From the NCBI RefSeq assembly GCF_001435835.1, contig NZ_AZFX01000094.1:34427-98426 (forward strand): a stretch of 64,000 nt of DNA, written 5' to 3'. Positions 1 to 8,756 of this stretch are shown here, one piece after another. Position 1 is the first letter of the stretch. Each line of letters starts with the position of its first letter. A program made the translations under genes and the position numbers. Under the pieces are notes generated by a model. That model worked only from the letters and a program-made list of their open reading frames with translations. It was not told where the DNA came from and did no database searches. This DNA is from Lapidilactobacillus concavus DSM 17758. GTDB taxonomy: Bacteria; Bacillota; Bacilli; Lactobacillales; Lactobacillaceae.

Positions 1-1
1 T

Positions 2-1450
2 ATGGGACGTTTTCTGAGAGCTGCGGGGATTTCAATCGGCGGATTCACGATAATATCACTAATGAATTGGTTTCACGCCACCATTCGTAATCAAGTCGTA
101 CAGCAGGTAAACTTAACGATCAAGCGACGAATGACGGCGCAGATCATCGATGATGAGCCCTTGTCGACTGATAATGGTCAGACGATTTCGTTCATGACGA
201 ATGATTTGAAGCTACTCGAGACCAACGGCATCCAGAGTGAGTTAACATTGCTAGAAAATTGTTTGACCGCAATTTTTGCCATCGCTGGTGGGATCTGGTT
301 TGATTGGTTGACGACGTTAATCTTTGTACTGGGATCACTATTTCCAGTAGTGATTTCCGGGATCGCCCAAAAACCGATTGATCGTGTGTCAATGGCTTGG
401 ACGACTCAGAATGCCCATTATACGAGCTGGTTAAAGGATATCTTAACGGGCCTTGATACGGTTCGAACTTATCAGGCAAATCAGATGGCAAAAGCGCGAA
501 TGACGACGGCTAGTGAGGAATTAGAAACTAGTGTCAAAAAGATGAATACGCTGGTGGAACATACGGAAGTCGTTATGAGCTACTTGGCGTTAACCATTGG
601 GCTTTTATTTCCTTTTGGTATGGGGATTGCCCGAATTATTTCTGGTGCATTAACGGTCGCTGGATTCATCGGCGTCGTGCAGTTATCAAATTCGATCACG
701 AATCCATTGCTGAGTGGCATGAACGCCATTAATAAGCGCAATACGGTCCGCCAGATTCTGAAACGCATCGAGGCTGCTCATCCACAGTCAAAACAAGTAG
801 AAGTACCAATCTCGCCGGCGGATTTTAACGAACTGCGACTGTCTGGAGTGCGTTTGGTCAGAGGAGAGAAAACCATTATCTCAGACTTTGATTTAACTGT
901 GAAAGCAGGACAACATATCTTGCTCAAGGCACCTTCCGGCTTTGGTAAAACGACGATTCTACATGCTTTGCAAGGCGAGGTGCCGCTAGTTGCGGGACAA
1001 TACACAATCAATGACCAAGATGCAGCGCAACTACCCGCACAGCAGCTGATTGAGAATTTCAGTTTGATCAAACAAACACCCTTTATGTTTGCAGAAACGT
1101 TACGCTTCAATTTAACGCTGGGGGAATCCTTTAGTGATGAGGAACTGGCCGCTGCAGCAAAACGGGCGCATTTAACTGACTTGATTGCTGAAAAAGGTTG
1201 GGATTATCAGGTGGGTGAGTCTGGGCACAACTTATCCGGTGGTCAGATTCAGCGCGTGGAGATTGCCCGTGCTTTCTTACATCATCGTTCGGTCTTATTA
1301 GCGGACGAGGCGACTTCGGCATTGGATGAAAAACTGGCTGACGAGATTCACCAAGAATTTTTCCGACCTGGTCAAACCGTGATCGAGGTAGCACATCACA
1401 TCAGTCCAGAATGGGAGAATCAATTTGATCAGGTCATCAATCTAGGTTAG
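2..1450 (+). CDS. ABC exporter, permease plus ATPase, 5'-truncated by window edge
   Basis: This is the C-terminal 482 residues of a half-size ABC exporter that fuses a membrane domain to an ATPase domain. Hydrophobic segments lie at about 95-130 and 190-240. The nucleotide-binding domain begins near residue 275, with Walker A APSGFGKTT, signature LSGGQIQRVEIARA, Walker B VLLADEATSALD and the switch histidine in EVAHH. Family members are usually about 520-600 residues with six membrane helices, so the first helices probably lie left of the window and the ATG at position 2 is probably internal. The substrate cannot be told. Such proteins act as homo- or heterodimers, and a partner gene may lie upstream. 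Confidence 0.85.
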   Translation: MGRFLRAAGISIGGFTIISLMNWFHATIRNQVVQQVNLTIKRRMTAQIIDDEPLSTDNGQTISFMTNDLKLLETNGIQSELTLLENCLTAIFAIAGGIWFDWLTTLIFVLGSLFPVVISGIAQKPIDRVSMAWTTQNAHYTSWLKDILTGLDTVRTYQANQMAKARMTTASEELETSVKKMNTLVEHTEVVMSYLALTIGLLFPFGMGIARIISGALTVAGFIGVVQLSNSITNPLLSGMNAINKRNTVRQILKRIEAAHPQSKQVEVPISPADFNELRLSGVRLVRGEKTIISDFDLTVKAGQHILLKAPSGFGKTTILHALQGEVPLVAGQYTINDQDAAQLPAQQLIENFSLIKQTPFMFAETLRFNLTLGESFSDEELAAAAKRAHLTDLIAEKGWDYQVGESGHNLSGGQIQRVEIARAFLHHRSVLLADEATSALDEKLADEIHQEFFRPGQTVIEVAHHISPEWENQFDQVINLG

Positions 1451-1554
1451 TTTTTTCAGAATCAATCATTATTTTTGAGTATTGCTGCATGTCTTGCGGA
1501 GAAAAATCATCAAGCGAGTATGAAGTGATTGTCATTTGATAACGTCTGTTTTGA

Positions 1555-1584
1555 TTGAGTCTTTCAGCACAATCTCGATATAAT
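1555..1584 (+). promoter_or_regulatory. Promoter of the P-type ATPase gene
   Basis: TTGAGT at 1555-1560 and a perfect TATAAT at 1579-1584 are separated by 18 bases. The ATPase start lies about 70 bases further on. Confidence 0.6.
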
Positions 1585-1657
1585 CATCTTGCAGAGAATT
1601 TTGCATGTGTTTTACCATGTCAAATTCTTGAGAGATCATTGAGAAAGGCGGCTGGCC

Positions 1658-4309
1658 ATGGGGGATCGAACTGAAACACGAACGACGGAACAATGGTTAA
1701 CGGACTTAAAAACGAATACGGAGACAGGGCTGACGCACGCGGAAGCGGCACGAAGAATGACACAAAATGGACGCAATCAGCTAGTTGAACGACGACGTGC
1801 AAATATTTTTGTCCGCATTTTTCGTCATTTGAAAGATATCACGTCTCTAGTTTTAATTTTTGCCGTGGTGTTGTCTGCTTATTTAACAGTGACGAGTGGC
1901 GGTAGTTGGACGAAAACGCTGGTGATCGCGGCCATCGTCGCAATCAATGTAGGCATCAGTTTACTGCAAGAAGGTCGCGCCGAAAAGGCAATCGCGAGTT
2001 TACAATCTATGACGACCCAAACGGTTGAGGTCGTTCGTCATGGTGCGCGGCAACAAGTCGATGCGCAAGAGCTAGTGCCTGGGGACATCATGTTTGTTAA
2101 GGCCGGCAACACCCTAGCAGCTGATGCCCAGCTAATCACATCTACAGATTTATTAGTTGAAGAAGCGATTTTAACGGGTGAGAGTGAGCCAGTTGAAAAG
2201 CGCACGTCTGCCAACGCTGATGCCGGCCAGCAACAGATCTTTTCTGGTCCTTCAGTTTTGCAGGGTAATGCCAAGGCAGTCGTGATTGCGACAGGCATGG
2301 CGACTGAAATGGGTAAAATTGCTGGCATGCTCAACGAAACGGTTCGGCAGGAGACACCATTAGCAAAGCGACTGAATTCGCTGGGGATGCGATTATCCGT
2401 GATTGCCGTCTTAGGCGGGATGATTTCAATCTTAATGGCGACACTCATGTATGGTGATTCCTGGGCGGATAGTGTGATGATCGGGATTGGTTTAGCCATT
2501 GCGGCCGTCCCAGAGTCACTGCCGGTGATCGTTACGCTCAGTTTGGCCTATGGTGTGCGTCAGATGGCAAAGCAACATGCAATCGTCCGTCAAATCGCAG
2601 CTGTAGAAACGATTGGTAACGTCACCGTCATTGCTTCGGATAAAACTGGTACGTTAACCCAGAATAAAATGACTCTCGTGCGTTTCTGGACGCCGCAAGG
2701 TAAAATGCTTCACACCAATCAGCAAGACGCTCAAGAAGCCTTACAGCGTGATTCTGAATGGTTTGAATTATGGGCACTGGCGACAAGTGCGGAGTTGACG
2801 GCTGATGCCCACGAAGATGTGGGAAGCCCAACTGAGTTAGCAGTCTTGCGATTTGTGCAGCAAGTTGGTCCCACTGCAGAACGTGTTCTGACGACATATC
2901 CACAACTCGATGAAGATCCATTTAATTCGCAAAAGAAATCGATGGCAACTTTACACGCTTATCAGGATAAATATTTGGTCGTCGTCAAGGGAGCATTTGA
3001 TCGACTGCAGTTTGCCAGTCCACGATTAGAACAAACGTTACAGCGCGGCCACGACCAGATGGCCGCATCAGGCTTACGGGTTTTGGCCGCTGGCTACCAG
3101 ATCTTTGACGCCTATCCTGGTAAAAATTGGGCGGAACAAGCAACGGCCTTAGAACCACTTGGTCTTGTGGGGATACAATATCCACCGCGTCCAGAAGTGC
3201 CGGTAGCGATTCGGAAAGCGCATCAAGCGGGCATTCGAACCGTGATGATTACTGGCGATCACGTCAAGACGGCACGTGCGATTGCAACTGAAATTGGCAT
3301 CCTGCAGGCGAATGAATTGGTGATTTCAGGCGACGAATTGGCGACAATGTCGGATACTGAATTGCTTGATAAAATTGACGACGTTCGTGTTTTTGCCCGG
3401 ACAACTCCGAGTGACAAGCTACGAATCGTTAAACTTTGGCAGCAGCGAGGTGAAGTGGTCGCGATGACCGGCGATGGCGTTAATGACGCACCGGCACTTA
3501 AAGCAGCCGACGTCGGGATTGCGATGGGTATTACGGGCACCGATGTCTCAAAAAATGCAGCGGATATGATTTTAGTCGATGACAACTTTGCAACGATCAT
3601 CGCTGCAGTTCGTCAAGGACGCACCGTCTATCAAAATATCCTGAAAGCCGTTGAGTTCTTAGTTTCAGTCAATTTCTCGCAGATTTTTACGTTGTTATTA
3701 GCCGTTCTGATTGGCTGGGGCGCGCCACTGACCGCTGAGCAAATGTTGATCATCAATATTCTTGCCGATGGGATTCCGGGCTTCTTCTTGAGTCAAGAGC
3801 CTGCGGAACCGGGCATCATGAATCTGCCACCGATCAAACGTCATGTTGGTATCTGGCAAATGGGTCTAGGTAAGCGAGTGGCCGTGCGAACGGCTACCTA
3901 TGTGATCTTGATTCTCGGTGTTTATGCGCTTGGTAGATTTGTATTAAGTGATAACAATATCGTGTTAGGCATGTCGATGCTGTTCTTCGTTCTTGCGATA
4001 GGTTCGGCGATCGATATTTTCCCGATCAAGTCTCGTCAACCGATGAGTCGGCGAACGTTCACCAGCAATCCTGTGCTGACCTTCAGTATTTTCGGTACGA
4101 TTCTCGCTTTATTCATCGTTGGATTAACGCCAATCTTTGCCAATATCTTCGGCGTTGTCCTGATGCCAATCGCGAGTTGGCTGGTCATCTTGATCAGTGT
4201 GGTGATCCCAATGATCGTCGTTGAAGGTTACAAACGATTCCAACATCGACACGAGTTGAGCGACTGGGTACGCCCAACCGATGACTTGCGAGAACTGAGT
4301 GAATTTTAG
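1658..4309 (+). CDS. Cation-transporting P-type ATPase, Ca2+-type (P2)
   Basis: This is an 883-residue membrane pump that exports a cation at the cost of ATP, with a length typical for P2-type ATPases. The order is N-terminal cation-ATPase domain, first helix pair, actuator loop with TGES (about 175-180), helix 4 with PESLP, the phosphorylated aspartate in DKTGTLTQNKMT (Asp328), the nucleotide domain, the hinge GDGVNDAPALKAADVGIAMG and six C-terminal helices. Helix 6 carries N-x-x-x-D followed by GIP, as in Ca2+ pumps, and PES in helix 4 supplies a ligand acid. Calcium is therefore the best guess; Mn2+ or Na+ cannot be excluded. It has its own promoter and terminator and is probably monocistronic. 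Confidence 0.9.
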   Translation: MGDRTETRTTEQWLTDLKTNTETGLTHAEAARRMTQNGRNQLVERRRANIFVRIFRHLKDITSLVLIFAVVLSAYLTVTSGGSWTKTLVIAAIVAINVGISLLQEGRAEKAIASLQSMTTQTVEVVRHGARQQVDAQELVPGDIMFVKAGNTLAADAQLITSTDLLVEEAILTGESEPVEKRTSANADAGQQQIFSGPSVLQGNAKAVVIATGMATEMGKIAGMLNETVRQETPLAKRLNSLGMRLSVIAVLGGMISILMATLMYGDSWADSVMIGIGLAIAAVPESLPVIVTLSLAYGVRQMAKQHAIVRQIAAVETIGNVTVIASDKTGTLTQNKMTLVRFWTPQGKMLHTNQQDAQEALQRDSEWFELWALATSAELTADAHEDVGSPTELAVLRFVQQVGPTAERVLTTYPQLDEDPFNSQKKSMATLHAYQDKYLVVVKGAFDRLQFASPRLEQTLQRGHDQMAASGLRVLAAGYQIFDAYPGKNWAEQATALEPLGLVGIQYPPRPEVPVAIRKAHQAGIRTVMITGDHVKTARAIATEIGILQANELVISGDELATMSDTELLDKIDDVRVFARTTPSDKLRIVKLWQQRGEVVAMTGDGVNDAPALKAADVGIAMGITGTDVSKNAADMILVDDNFATIIAAVRQGRTVYQNILKAVEFLVSVNFSQIFTLLLAVLIGWGAPLTAEQMLIINILADGIPGFFLSQEPAEPGIMNLPPIKRHVGIWQMGLGKRVAVRTATYVILILGVYALGRFVLSDNNIVLGMSMLFFVLAIGSAIDIFPIKSRQPMSRRTFTSNPVLTFSIFGTILALFIVGLTPIFANIFGVVLMPIASWLVILISVVIPMIVVEGYKRFQHRHELSDWVRPTDDLRELSEF

Positions 4310-4629
4310 GTTTTATCGTTTCGCCATCATTTAAAAACAAGCGTCCGATCAGAATCAGTGCAGCGAGTAGGGTGCATTGACTTCCTAGGACGCTTTTTTG
4401 TGGTGTTCAGGAACGAAAAACGGTCATCAAGGTTAACCTAAAGTTTACTTAAAGCATCGGACAAATTAAGCCGCTTTCAGGGGATGATGTGTTACAATTC
4501 TGATGAAGCAAAGATGACAGGATGCGTCAAAATGTCATATGTTGTCCATCATGTTTGGACTAAAATTTTGGGTGAATCAATGTTCTCTTGGCTTCAAAGC
4601 TTCATTCAGTATTCAAGGGGGGAACACGA
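4310..4629. other. Intergenic region: terminator then promoter
   Basis: The left third holds the ATPase terminator. The right part leads to the deacetylase gene, with an extended -10 (TG-T-TACAAT, 4490-4498) but no convincing -35. No gene is seen here. Confidence 0.5.
4340..4400 (+). terminator. Rho-independent terminator after the P-type ATPase
   Basis: AGCGTCC at 4340-4346 pairs with GGACGCT at 4388-4394 and is followed by a T run. An inner stem (TCAGTGCA with TGCATTGA) stacks inside it. Confidence 0.8.
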
Positions 4630-5607
4630 ATGAAAAAAAGTAACTTATTTTTTGCTGTCGCAGCGCTTAGTTTAGGGGTGGCCGGACTTTCGGGTTGTTT
4701 TAATCGAACAGAGCAGCAGGGAGCAGTTTCCTCTTCGAAGACAGCAAAATCACTAAAGCATCACTCGAGTTCGAAGAAGGCTGCCGAGGAATCTGTTAGG
4801 TCTAGCTCAAGCCAGTCTTCAAGTAGCAGTTCGCCCAGTATCAGTGCTTCTTCAAGCAGTTCGTCAAGTTCATCCGCCATTGTCCAAACTGTGGCTGCAA
4901 CACAAAGTGGTACGAATCACATCGCCTCAGCGAACGCCTATGCGTATCCTGCGTCGACAGTCCACGTGGCAATGACAGGTGCGAAGACGTCGATCAATCA
5001 TAAGGTTGTTTTCCTGACTTTCGATGATGGTGTCAACACGAGTATGTCTCCGCGTGTGCTGGCGACGTTGAAGCAATATGGCGTCCATGCGACTTTCTTC
5101 ATCGTTGGGAACACCATTAATTCGACGACGGCACCGGTTTTGAAACAGGAATATGAAAGTGGTCATGGCATTGCGATTCACAGTTTCACCCATCCGTATA
5201 ATTTTAATGCACCCGGTAATTCCGGCGGTGCCATTCGCGAATATTATCAAACCCTATCGGCGATGAGAAATGTGCTTGGCCCTAAATTTGATTCAAAAGT
5301 TTGGCGCTATCCAGGCGGCCACATGTCTTGGCGAGGGTTAGCGGCTTCTGATGCCAATTTAAGTGCAGAAGGTATTACATGGATGGATTGGAACGCAGCA
5401 GTTGGGGACGCGTTAGGCGCCTCTGGTCCAAAGACAGCGGCAGCAATGTTGCAGTACCATGCAAAGACACTCGTTTCATTCCCACAATCTAACGTGGAAG
5501 TTGTTTTGATCCATGACTCGGTTGGCAAAGAACTTTCGTTACAGATTCTGCCTCAGATTATCGACTATTACAAACAACATGGTTATCAATTCGGTATTCT
5601 TTCATAA
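4630..5607 (+). CDS. Lipoprotein polysaccharide deacetylase (NodB domain)
   Basis: This is a 325-residue carbohydrate esterase family 4 protein, probably tethered to the outer membrane face and removing N-acetyl groups from peptidoglycan or another glycan. The start is the ATG at 4630 behind a GGGGGA Shine-Dalgarno. The signal peptide ends in a lipobox (LSGC, Cys about 22), followed by a serine- and lysine-rich linker (about 30-100). The NodB domain begins near 120. TFDDG (Asp132, Asp133) and HSFTH (His184, His188) give the Asp-His-His metal site, and a later RYPGG motif is also present. The linker explains the serine-codon repeats at 4800-4880. It has its own terminator. PgdA-like peptidoglycan N-acetylglucosamine deacetylation is the closest role. 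Confidence 0.85.
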   Translation: MKKSNLFFAVAALSLGVAGLSGCFNRTEQQGAVSSSKTAKSLKHHSSSKKAAEESVRSSSSQSSSSSSPSISASSSSSSSSSAIVQTVAATQSGTNHIASANAYAYPASTVHVAMTGAKTSINHKVVFLTFDDGVNTSMSPRVLATLKQYGVHATFFIVGNTINSTTAPVLKQEYESGHGIAIHSFTHPYNFNAPGNSGGAIREYYQTLSAMRNVLGPKFDSKVWRYPGGHMSWRGLAASDANLSAEGITWMDWNAAVGDALGASGPKTAAAMLQYHAKTLVSFPQSNVEVVLIHDSVGKELSLQILPQIIDYYKQHGYQFGILS

Positions 5608-5655
5608 GGATTTAGCACTCAATCATCTCGGTTGAGTTAAAAAGCTAATTAAATT

Positions 5656-5696
5656 AAAAAAGACGATTTCATCGTTAATGATGAAATCGTCTTTTT
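5656..5696 (+). terminator. Rho-independent terminator after the deacetylase
   Basis: A perfect stem of about 17 bp is built from AAAAAGACGATTTCATC and its complement around a short loop, with A and T runs on the two sides. Confidence 0.9.
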
Positions 5697-5716
5697 ATCT
5701 CTGATATCACGAGGTT

Positions 5717-5867
5717 ATGGACCCTCATATCCATGAAGATCATATTGATGTTTCCATTGCCATATCGTTCCCATATTGGGTATTTCAAAATGATCATTGG
5801 TAAAAAAGAAAATTTGAATTTCTCCGAAGTTTTGACTGAAGCGTTAAGAGATCGTCTAGATGTTTAA
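5717..5867 (+). pseudogene. Frameshifted remnant of a small ribbon-helix-helix-like protein
   Basis: Two overlapping short frames look like one broken gene of about 50 codons. Frame A starts at ATG 5717 and reads MDPHIHEDHIDVSIAIS before stopping. Frame B (ATG 5733, stop 5865-5867) ends GKKENLNFSEVLTEALRDRL. Joined by one frameshift near 5762-5800, they give a beta strand, helix, 'KENLNFSEVL' turn and second helix, the order of MetJ/Arc antitoxins and CopG-like repressors. The ending is the persuasive part, and no toxin gene lies beside it. Alternatives are a 44-residue real peptide from frame B or chance. Confidence 0.35.
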
Positions 5868-5872
5868 AAAAA

Positions 5873-5907
5873 TAACCGCTAACCTAAATTGGTCGGCGGT
5901 TTTTTCG
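5873..5907 (+). terminator. Rho-independent terminator after the RHH-like remnant
   Basis: AACCGC pairs with GCGGTT across a loop of about 20 bases and is followed by TTTTTT. It sits just past the stop of the remnant, which supports that small gene having once been transcribed. Confidence 0.6.
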
Positions 5908-6078
5908 TATTAAAAAGCTGGTCCATCAGTTAATAGACAACAATTATTTAAAAATACTTTTGTCCAACTAATTTGATAATCTAGTGTTTTTTAGTGGGTC
6001 CTCGATTAGTTATAGCTAAACAAATGTTGATTCTAAGGCATTTATTAAAATTGAAAAATGTTCTTATTCGATGTCAAA
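5908..6078. other. AT-rich spacer downstream of the tRNA
   Basis: This stretch lies between the terminator of the RHH-like remnant and the 3' end of the minus-strand tRNA. I see no gene and no clear tRNA terminator in it. Confidence 0.5.
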
Positions 6079-6151
6079 TGGACCTGGTCGGACTTGAACC
6101 GATGACCTCCTACATGCGAAGCAGGCGCTCTCCCAACTGAGCTACAGGCCC
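6079..6151 (-). tRNA. tRNA-Ala, anticodon CGC
   Basis: A 73-base cloverleaf can be folded on the minus strand: acceptor GGGCCTG/CAGGTCC, D arm GCTC...GAGC, anticodon stem CCTGC/GTAGG with loop TTCGCAT and T loop TTCAAGT. The loop gives anticodon CGC (codon GCG). The acceptor has G3-U70, the classic alanine identity pair. The discriminator is A and the CCA end is not encoded. The first T-stem pair (49-65) is an A/C mismatch. It stands alone, not in a tRNA cluster. Confidence 0.9.
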
Positions 6152-6262
6152 GTGAATAAGACTAGTTTAGCGCAAAAAGATGTGTTTGCCTAGTCCTAAA
6201 TTCAAAAAGCAGGCGTGAGCTGATCAACTAACTTTAAAATCAGGCCGTGTAAAAAATGACAC

Positions 6263-7624
6263 TTAGTCTGAAAGGTCATCGCTGACCGGCGTTAAGTTGG
6301 CAACGACTTTAGTAACGCTGAACCAGTTCATGAAGCCGTGTTCGATCTCGATGAGTTTGAAGTTGAAGCCACCCAATTGAATTGATTCACCAACTGTTAA
6401 TTCTGGATTATTTTCCATGAAGTAGCCGCCGATGGTGATAATATCAGAGTCTTGAAATTCGGGAACTTTGAAGCGAAAGAAGCGTTCAAAATCGTATAAC
6501 GTCGTTTTACCGTTGACTTTAACCGAATCGTCGGGCTGCTTAATGATGTATTCATCCGAAACGTCATCGATTTCATCGTGAACAGATCCGAACAACTCTT
6601 CGTAAATGTCTTTATCAGTGACGATACCGCTTGTACCACCGTATTCATCGACCACGACAACAATTGGCGTTTGCTTACTAATCATGAGGCTCAAGATTTC
6701 GTGGATCGGCATACTTTCCGGTACGTTGATCAACGCACGTAAAATATGGCTGATTGCTAATTTACCATGACCTTGTTCAACTTGTTGAACGATATCATAA
6801 GCATAAATATAGCCCACCAAATTGTCTTTATTGTTATTTTTGGTCACGGGGATGCGGCTATACCCTTCATTCAAGTAAACACCCATGGCTTCTTCGGTGC
6901 TCTGGGAAACATCGATCACGGTCAGTTGCGTGCGATCGGTCATAATGTCCTTCGCGTCACGATCATTCAGATCAAACGCACGTTCCATGTAAAGTAGATC
7001 GTTTTTATCGAGGCTACCCCCAGAAACGGCGATTTTTGATAAGCGTAGGATTTCTGATTGCGAGAAGACCTCGTTCTCTTCGTCGGCGACGGGTAATCCG
7101 AGGAGACGCACGATGAGCGATGCAGAGGTGTTCAGTAACCAAACGAAGGGATAAAAAATGGTGTGGAACCAGTAGAGTGGTGTCACGACGGCCATTAAGA
7201 TCTTCAATGGGAAATCGATGCTGATGTTTTTAGGCACAATTTCTGTCAGGACGACTTCTAAGTAGGTCAAGATGATCACACCAAGGACCGCACCAAGGAT
7301 GTTCAGTGTGTTGCCAGAAGCAAAGTGAGTCCAGCCGAAGAAATCAACGAGTAACTGTTCAATTGTTGTTTCACCGATCCAACCCAAAATAATACCAGTC
7401 AGACTTGTCCCTACCTGAGTGGTCGAAAGGTACTCATTTAGATTCTGAACCATTTTTAAGGCTCGTGTAAGCTTAGCTCGATTACCTAAACCTTGTTCCA
7501 TTTGGTCTTCTATTTGACTCGTTCGTGTTTGAACGAGGGCAAATTCTGCAGCAACGAAGAAGTACGCCACGATAAAAGTAATTAAAATAATCAGTAAGTT
7601 AGTCAGTAAATCGTTATTTGTCAC
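6263..7624 (-). CDS. CNNM/CBS-pair membrane protein (HlyC/CorC family)
   Basis: This is a 453-residue membrane protein of the CNNM (DUF21) family, thought to take part in divalent cation, mostly Mg2+, transport or homeostasis. The start is the GTG at 7624, about 9 bases after GGAG; an upstream ATG overlaps that Shine-Dalgarno. The DUF21 domain with about four hydrophobic segments spans roughly 1-190. A CBS pair follows (about 210-335, with DIMTDRTQLTVID and VVVVDEYGGTSGIVT), then a CorC_HlyC transporter-associated domain (about 345-435). Length is usual for the family. 'Haemolysin' labels given to homologues are historical. It diverges from the HTH/coiled-coil gene. Confidence 0.88.
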   Translation of the reverse strand: MTNNDLLTNLLIILITFIVAYFFVAAEFALVQTRTSQIEDQMEQGLGNRAKLTRALKMVQNLNEYLSTTQVGTSLTGIILGWIGETTIEQLLVDFFGWTHFASGNTLNILGAVLGVIILTYLEVVLTEIVPKNISIDFPLKILMAVVTPLYWFHTIFYPFVWLLNTSASLIVRLLGLPVADEENEVFSQSEILRLSKIAVSGGSLDKNDLLYMERAFDLNDRDAKDIMTDRTQLTVIDVSQSTEEAMGVYLNEGYSRIPVTKNNNKDNLVGYIYAYDIVQQVEQGHGKLAISHILRALINVPESMPIHEILSLMISKQTPIVVVVDEYGGTSGIVTDKDIYEELFGSVHDEIDDVSDEYIIKQPDDSVKVNGKTTLYDFERFFRFKVPEFQDSDIITIGGYFMENNPELTVGESIQLGGFNFKLIEIEHGFMNWFSVTKVVANLTPVSDDLSD

Positions 7625-7751
7625 GCAAGAAGTCTCCATTTATCATTCTATTGATTTCGTGATCTCGAAATCGATTAACTACATTCTAGCATTGTTCGTG
7701 ACAAATGAGGTGACCAACCTAGAAATATCTTCGATAATTCCGTCGTGATTG

Positions 7752-7780
7752 TTGCGTGACGTTATAACGGCGCTTATAAT
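7752..7780 (+). promoter_or_regulatory. Promoter of the HTH/coiled-coil - aroD - lipoprotein operon
   Basis: TTGCGT (7752-7757), a 17-base spacer and a perfect TATAAT (7775-7780). The leader before the first start codon would be about 120 bases. Confidence 0.7.
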
Positions 7781-7908
7781 GAAAGCAGAGTGTCGCGAAC
7801 CCATTTCGGTGTCTTTCATCACGTGAGTACTGTTTATCAACTGTTTTGAACAGATCATCGCCTAACTCATCAATCATCGCAACTTCACATTACATTAGGA
7901 GTGTTCAT

Positions 7909-8742
7909 ATGGACAATCAAAAACAAGACGTTACCTATACCCCTTCACAGCTTGCCGAAAAATTACATATTAGTGTTCCAACGCTACGTAAATATTCGCT
8001 ACTCATTGAAGAGGCGGCTCATGATACCAATTATTTCCCGCGTAATCACCAGAACGTGCGGGCATACAGCGAACAGAATTTACAAGATATTCAACATCTT
8101 GTTGATTATAGCAAAGAAGAAAATTTAACGCTGCAGAAAGCGGCCGCACATATTTTTGGCGATCATCAAGCTGTTGTGACTACCGAAGAAAGTGGCTCAG
8201 AAATGCCTGCAGTGACCGATCAGAAATTGAATGCTCAAGTCAAGCAACTCCAAACATCGGTTAAACAACTGCAGGCTCAAGTCGATCAACTACGTGCGCG
8301 ACTCGATCAAATCGAACAACCAAATACAACTCCCAAGCTTGCGACTGATCCCCATGACGCGAAGGGTGACAAAAGCCTCAAAAAAGCCGGCAAGGCAGGG
8401 AAATCAACCCTTCAGAAAGTTGACGACAGCGAGAAAAAAGCACCAACTGAAACCTCGGCTGCGCCAGTCACTAAGGTTGAACCAACGACTGAGGCACCAG
8501 CGAAAGAAAAAACTGAATCGGATTTGAAATTCACGGAACCAACGGCTGCAGCTGATGATCAATCAACTGCAGTTGAGACGCACCGGTTGGTTTTCGAAGA
8601 CGAACAAGAGCAAGCAGATCCTAGCAAAGGTGAGACATCGACCGATCTAACGCCAGCAACGGTTGCTGCTGATCATGAGGATGCCGATCAAGCTCATGAT
8701 GGTAAGAAAAAATCATGGTGGCAAAAAATGTTGTCCAAATAG
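7909..8742 (+). CDS. MerR-like HTH, coiled-coil protein with Trp-rich basic tail (RocS-like layout)
   Basis: The start is the ATG at 7909 behind AGGAG, giving 277 residues. Residues about 9-85 form a MerR-type winged HTH (YTPSQLAEKLHISVPTLRKYS, then NVRAYSEQNL and TLQKAAAHI). A regular coiled coil follows (about 107-137, KQLQTSVKQLQAQVDQLRAR), then about 120 residues of charged Ala/Thr/Glu-rich linker. The last twelve residues, KKKSWWQKMLSK, are a plausible amphipathic membrane anchor. HTH plus coiled coil plus C-terminal amphipathic helix is the layout of pneumococcal RocS, which links chromosome segregation to the membrane. The present protein is longer because of its linker. It is first in a probable operon with aroD (14-base gap). 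Function is inferred from layout only. Confidence 0.7.
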   Translation: MDNQKQDVTYTPSQLAEKLHISVPTLRKYSLLIEEAAHDTNYFPRNHQNVRAYSEQNLQDIQHLVDYSKEENLTLQKAAAHIFGDHQAVVTTEESGSEMPAVTDQKLNAQVKQLQTSVKQLQAQVDQLRARLDQIEQPNTTPKLATDPHDAKGDKSLKKAGKAGKSTLQKVDDSEKKAPTETSAAPVTKVEPTTEAPAKEKTESDLKFTEPTAAADDQSTAVETHRLVFEDEQEQADPSKGETSTDLTPATVAADHEDADQAHDGKKKSWWQKMLSK

Positions 8743-8756
8743 TCTAGAGGCGATCA

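Noticed and set aside
4800..4880. Short tandem repeat or CRISPR-like array
   Set aside because: The repeats are serine codons in the linker of the deacetylase lipoprotein. No CRISPR array or cas gene is seen anywhere in the window.
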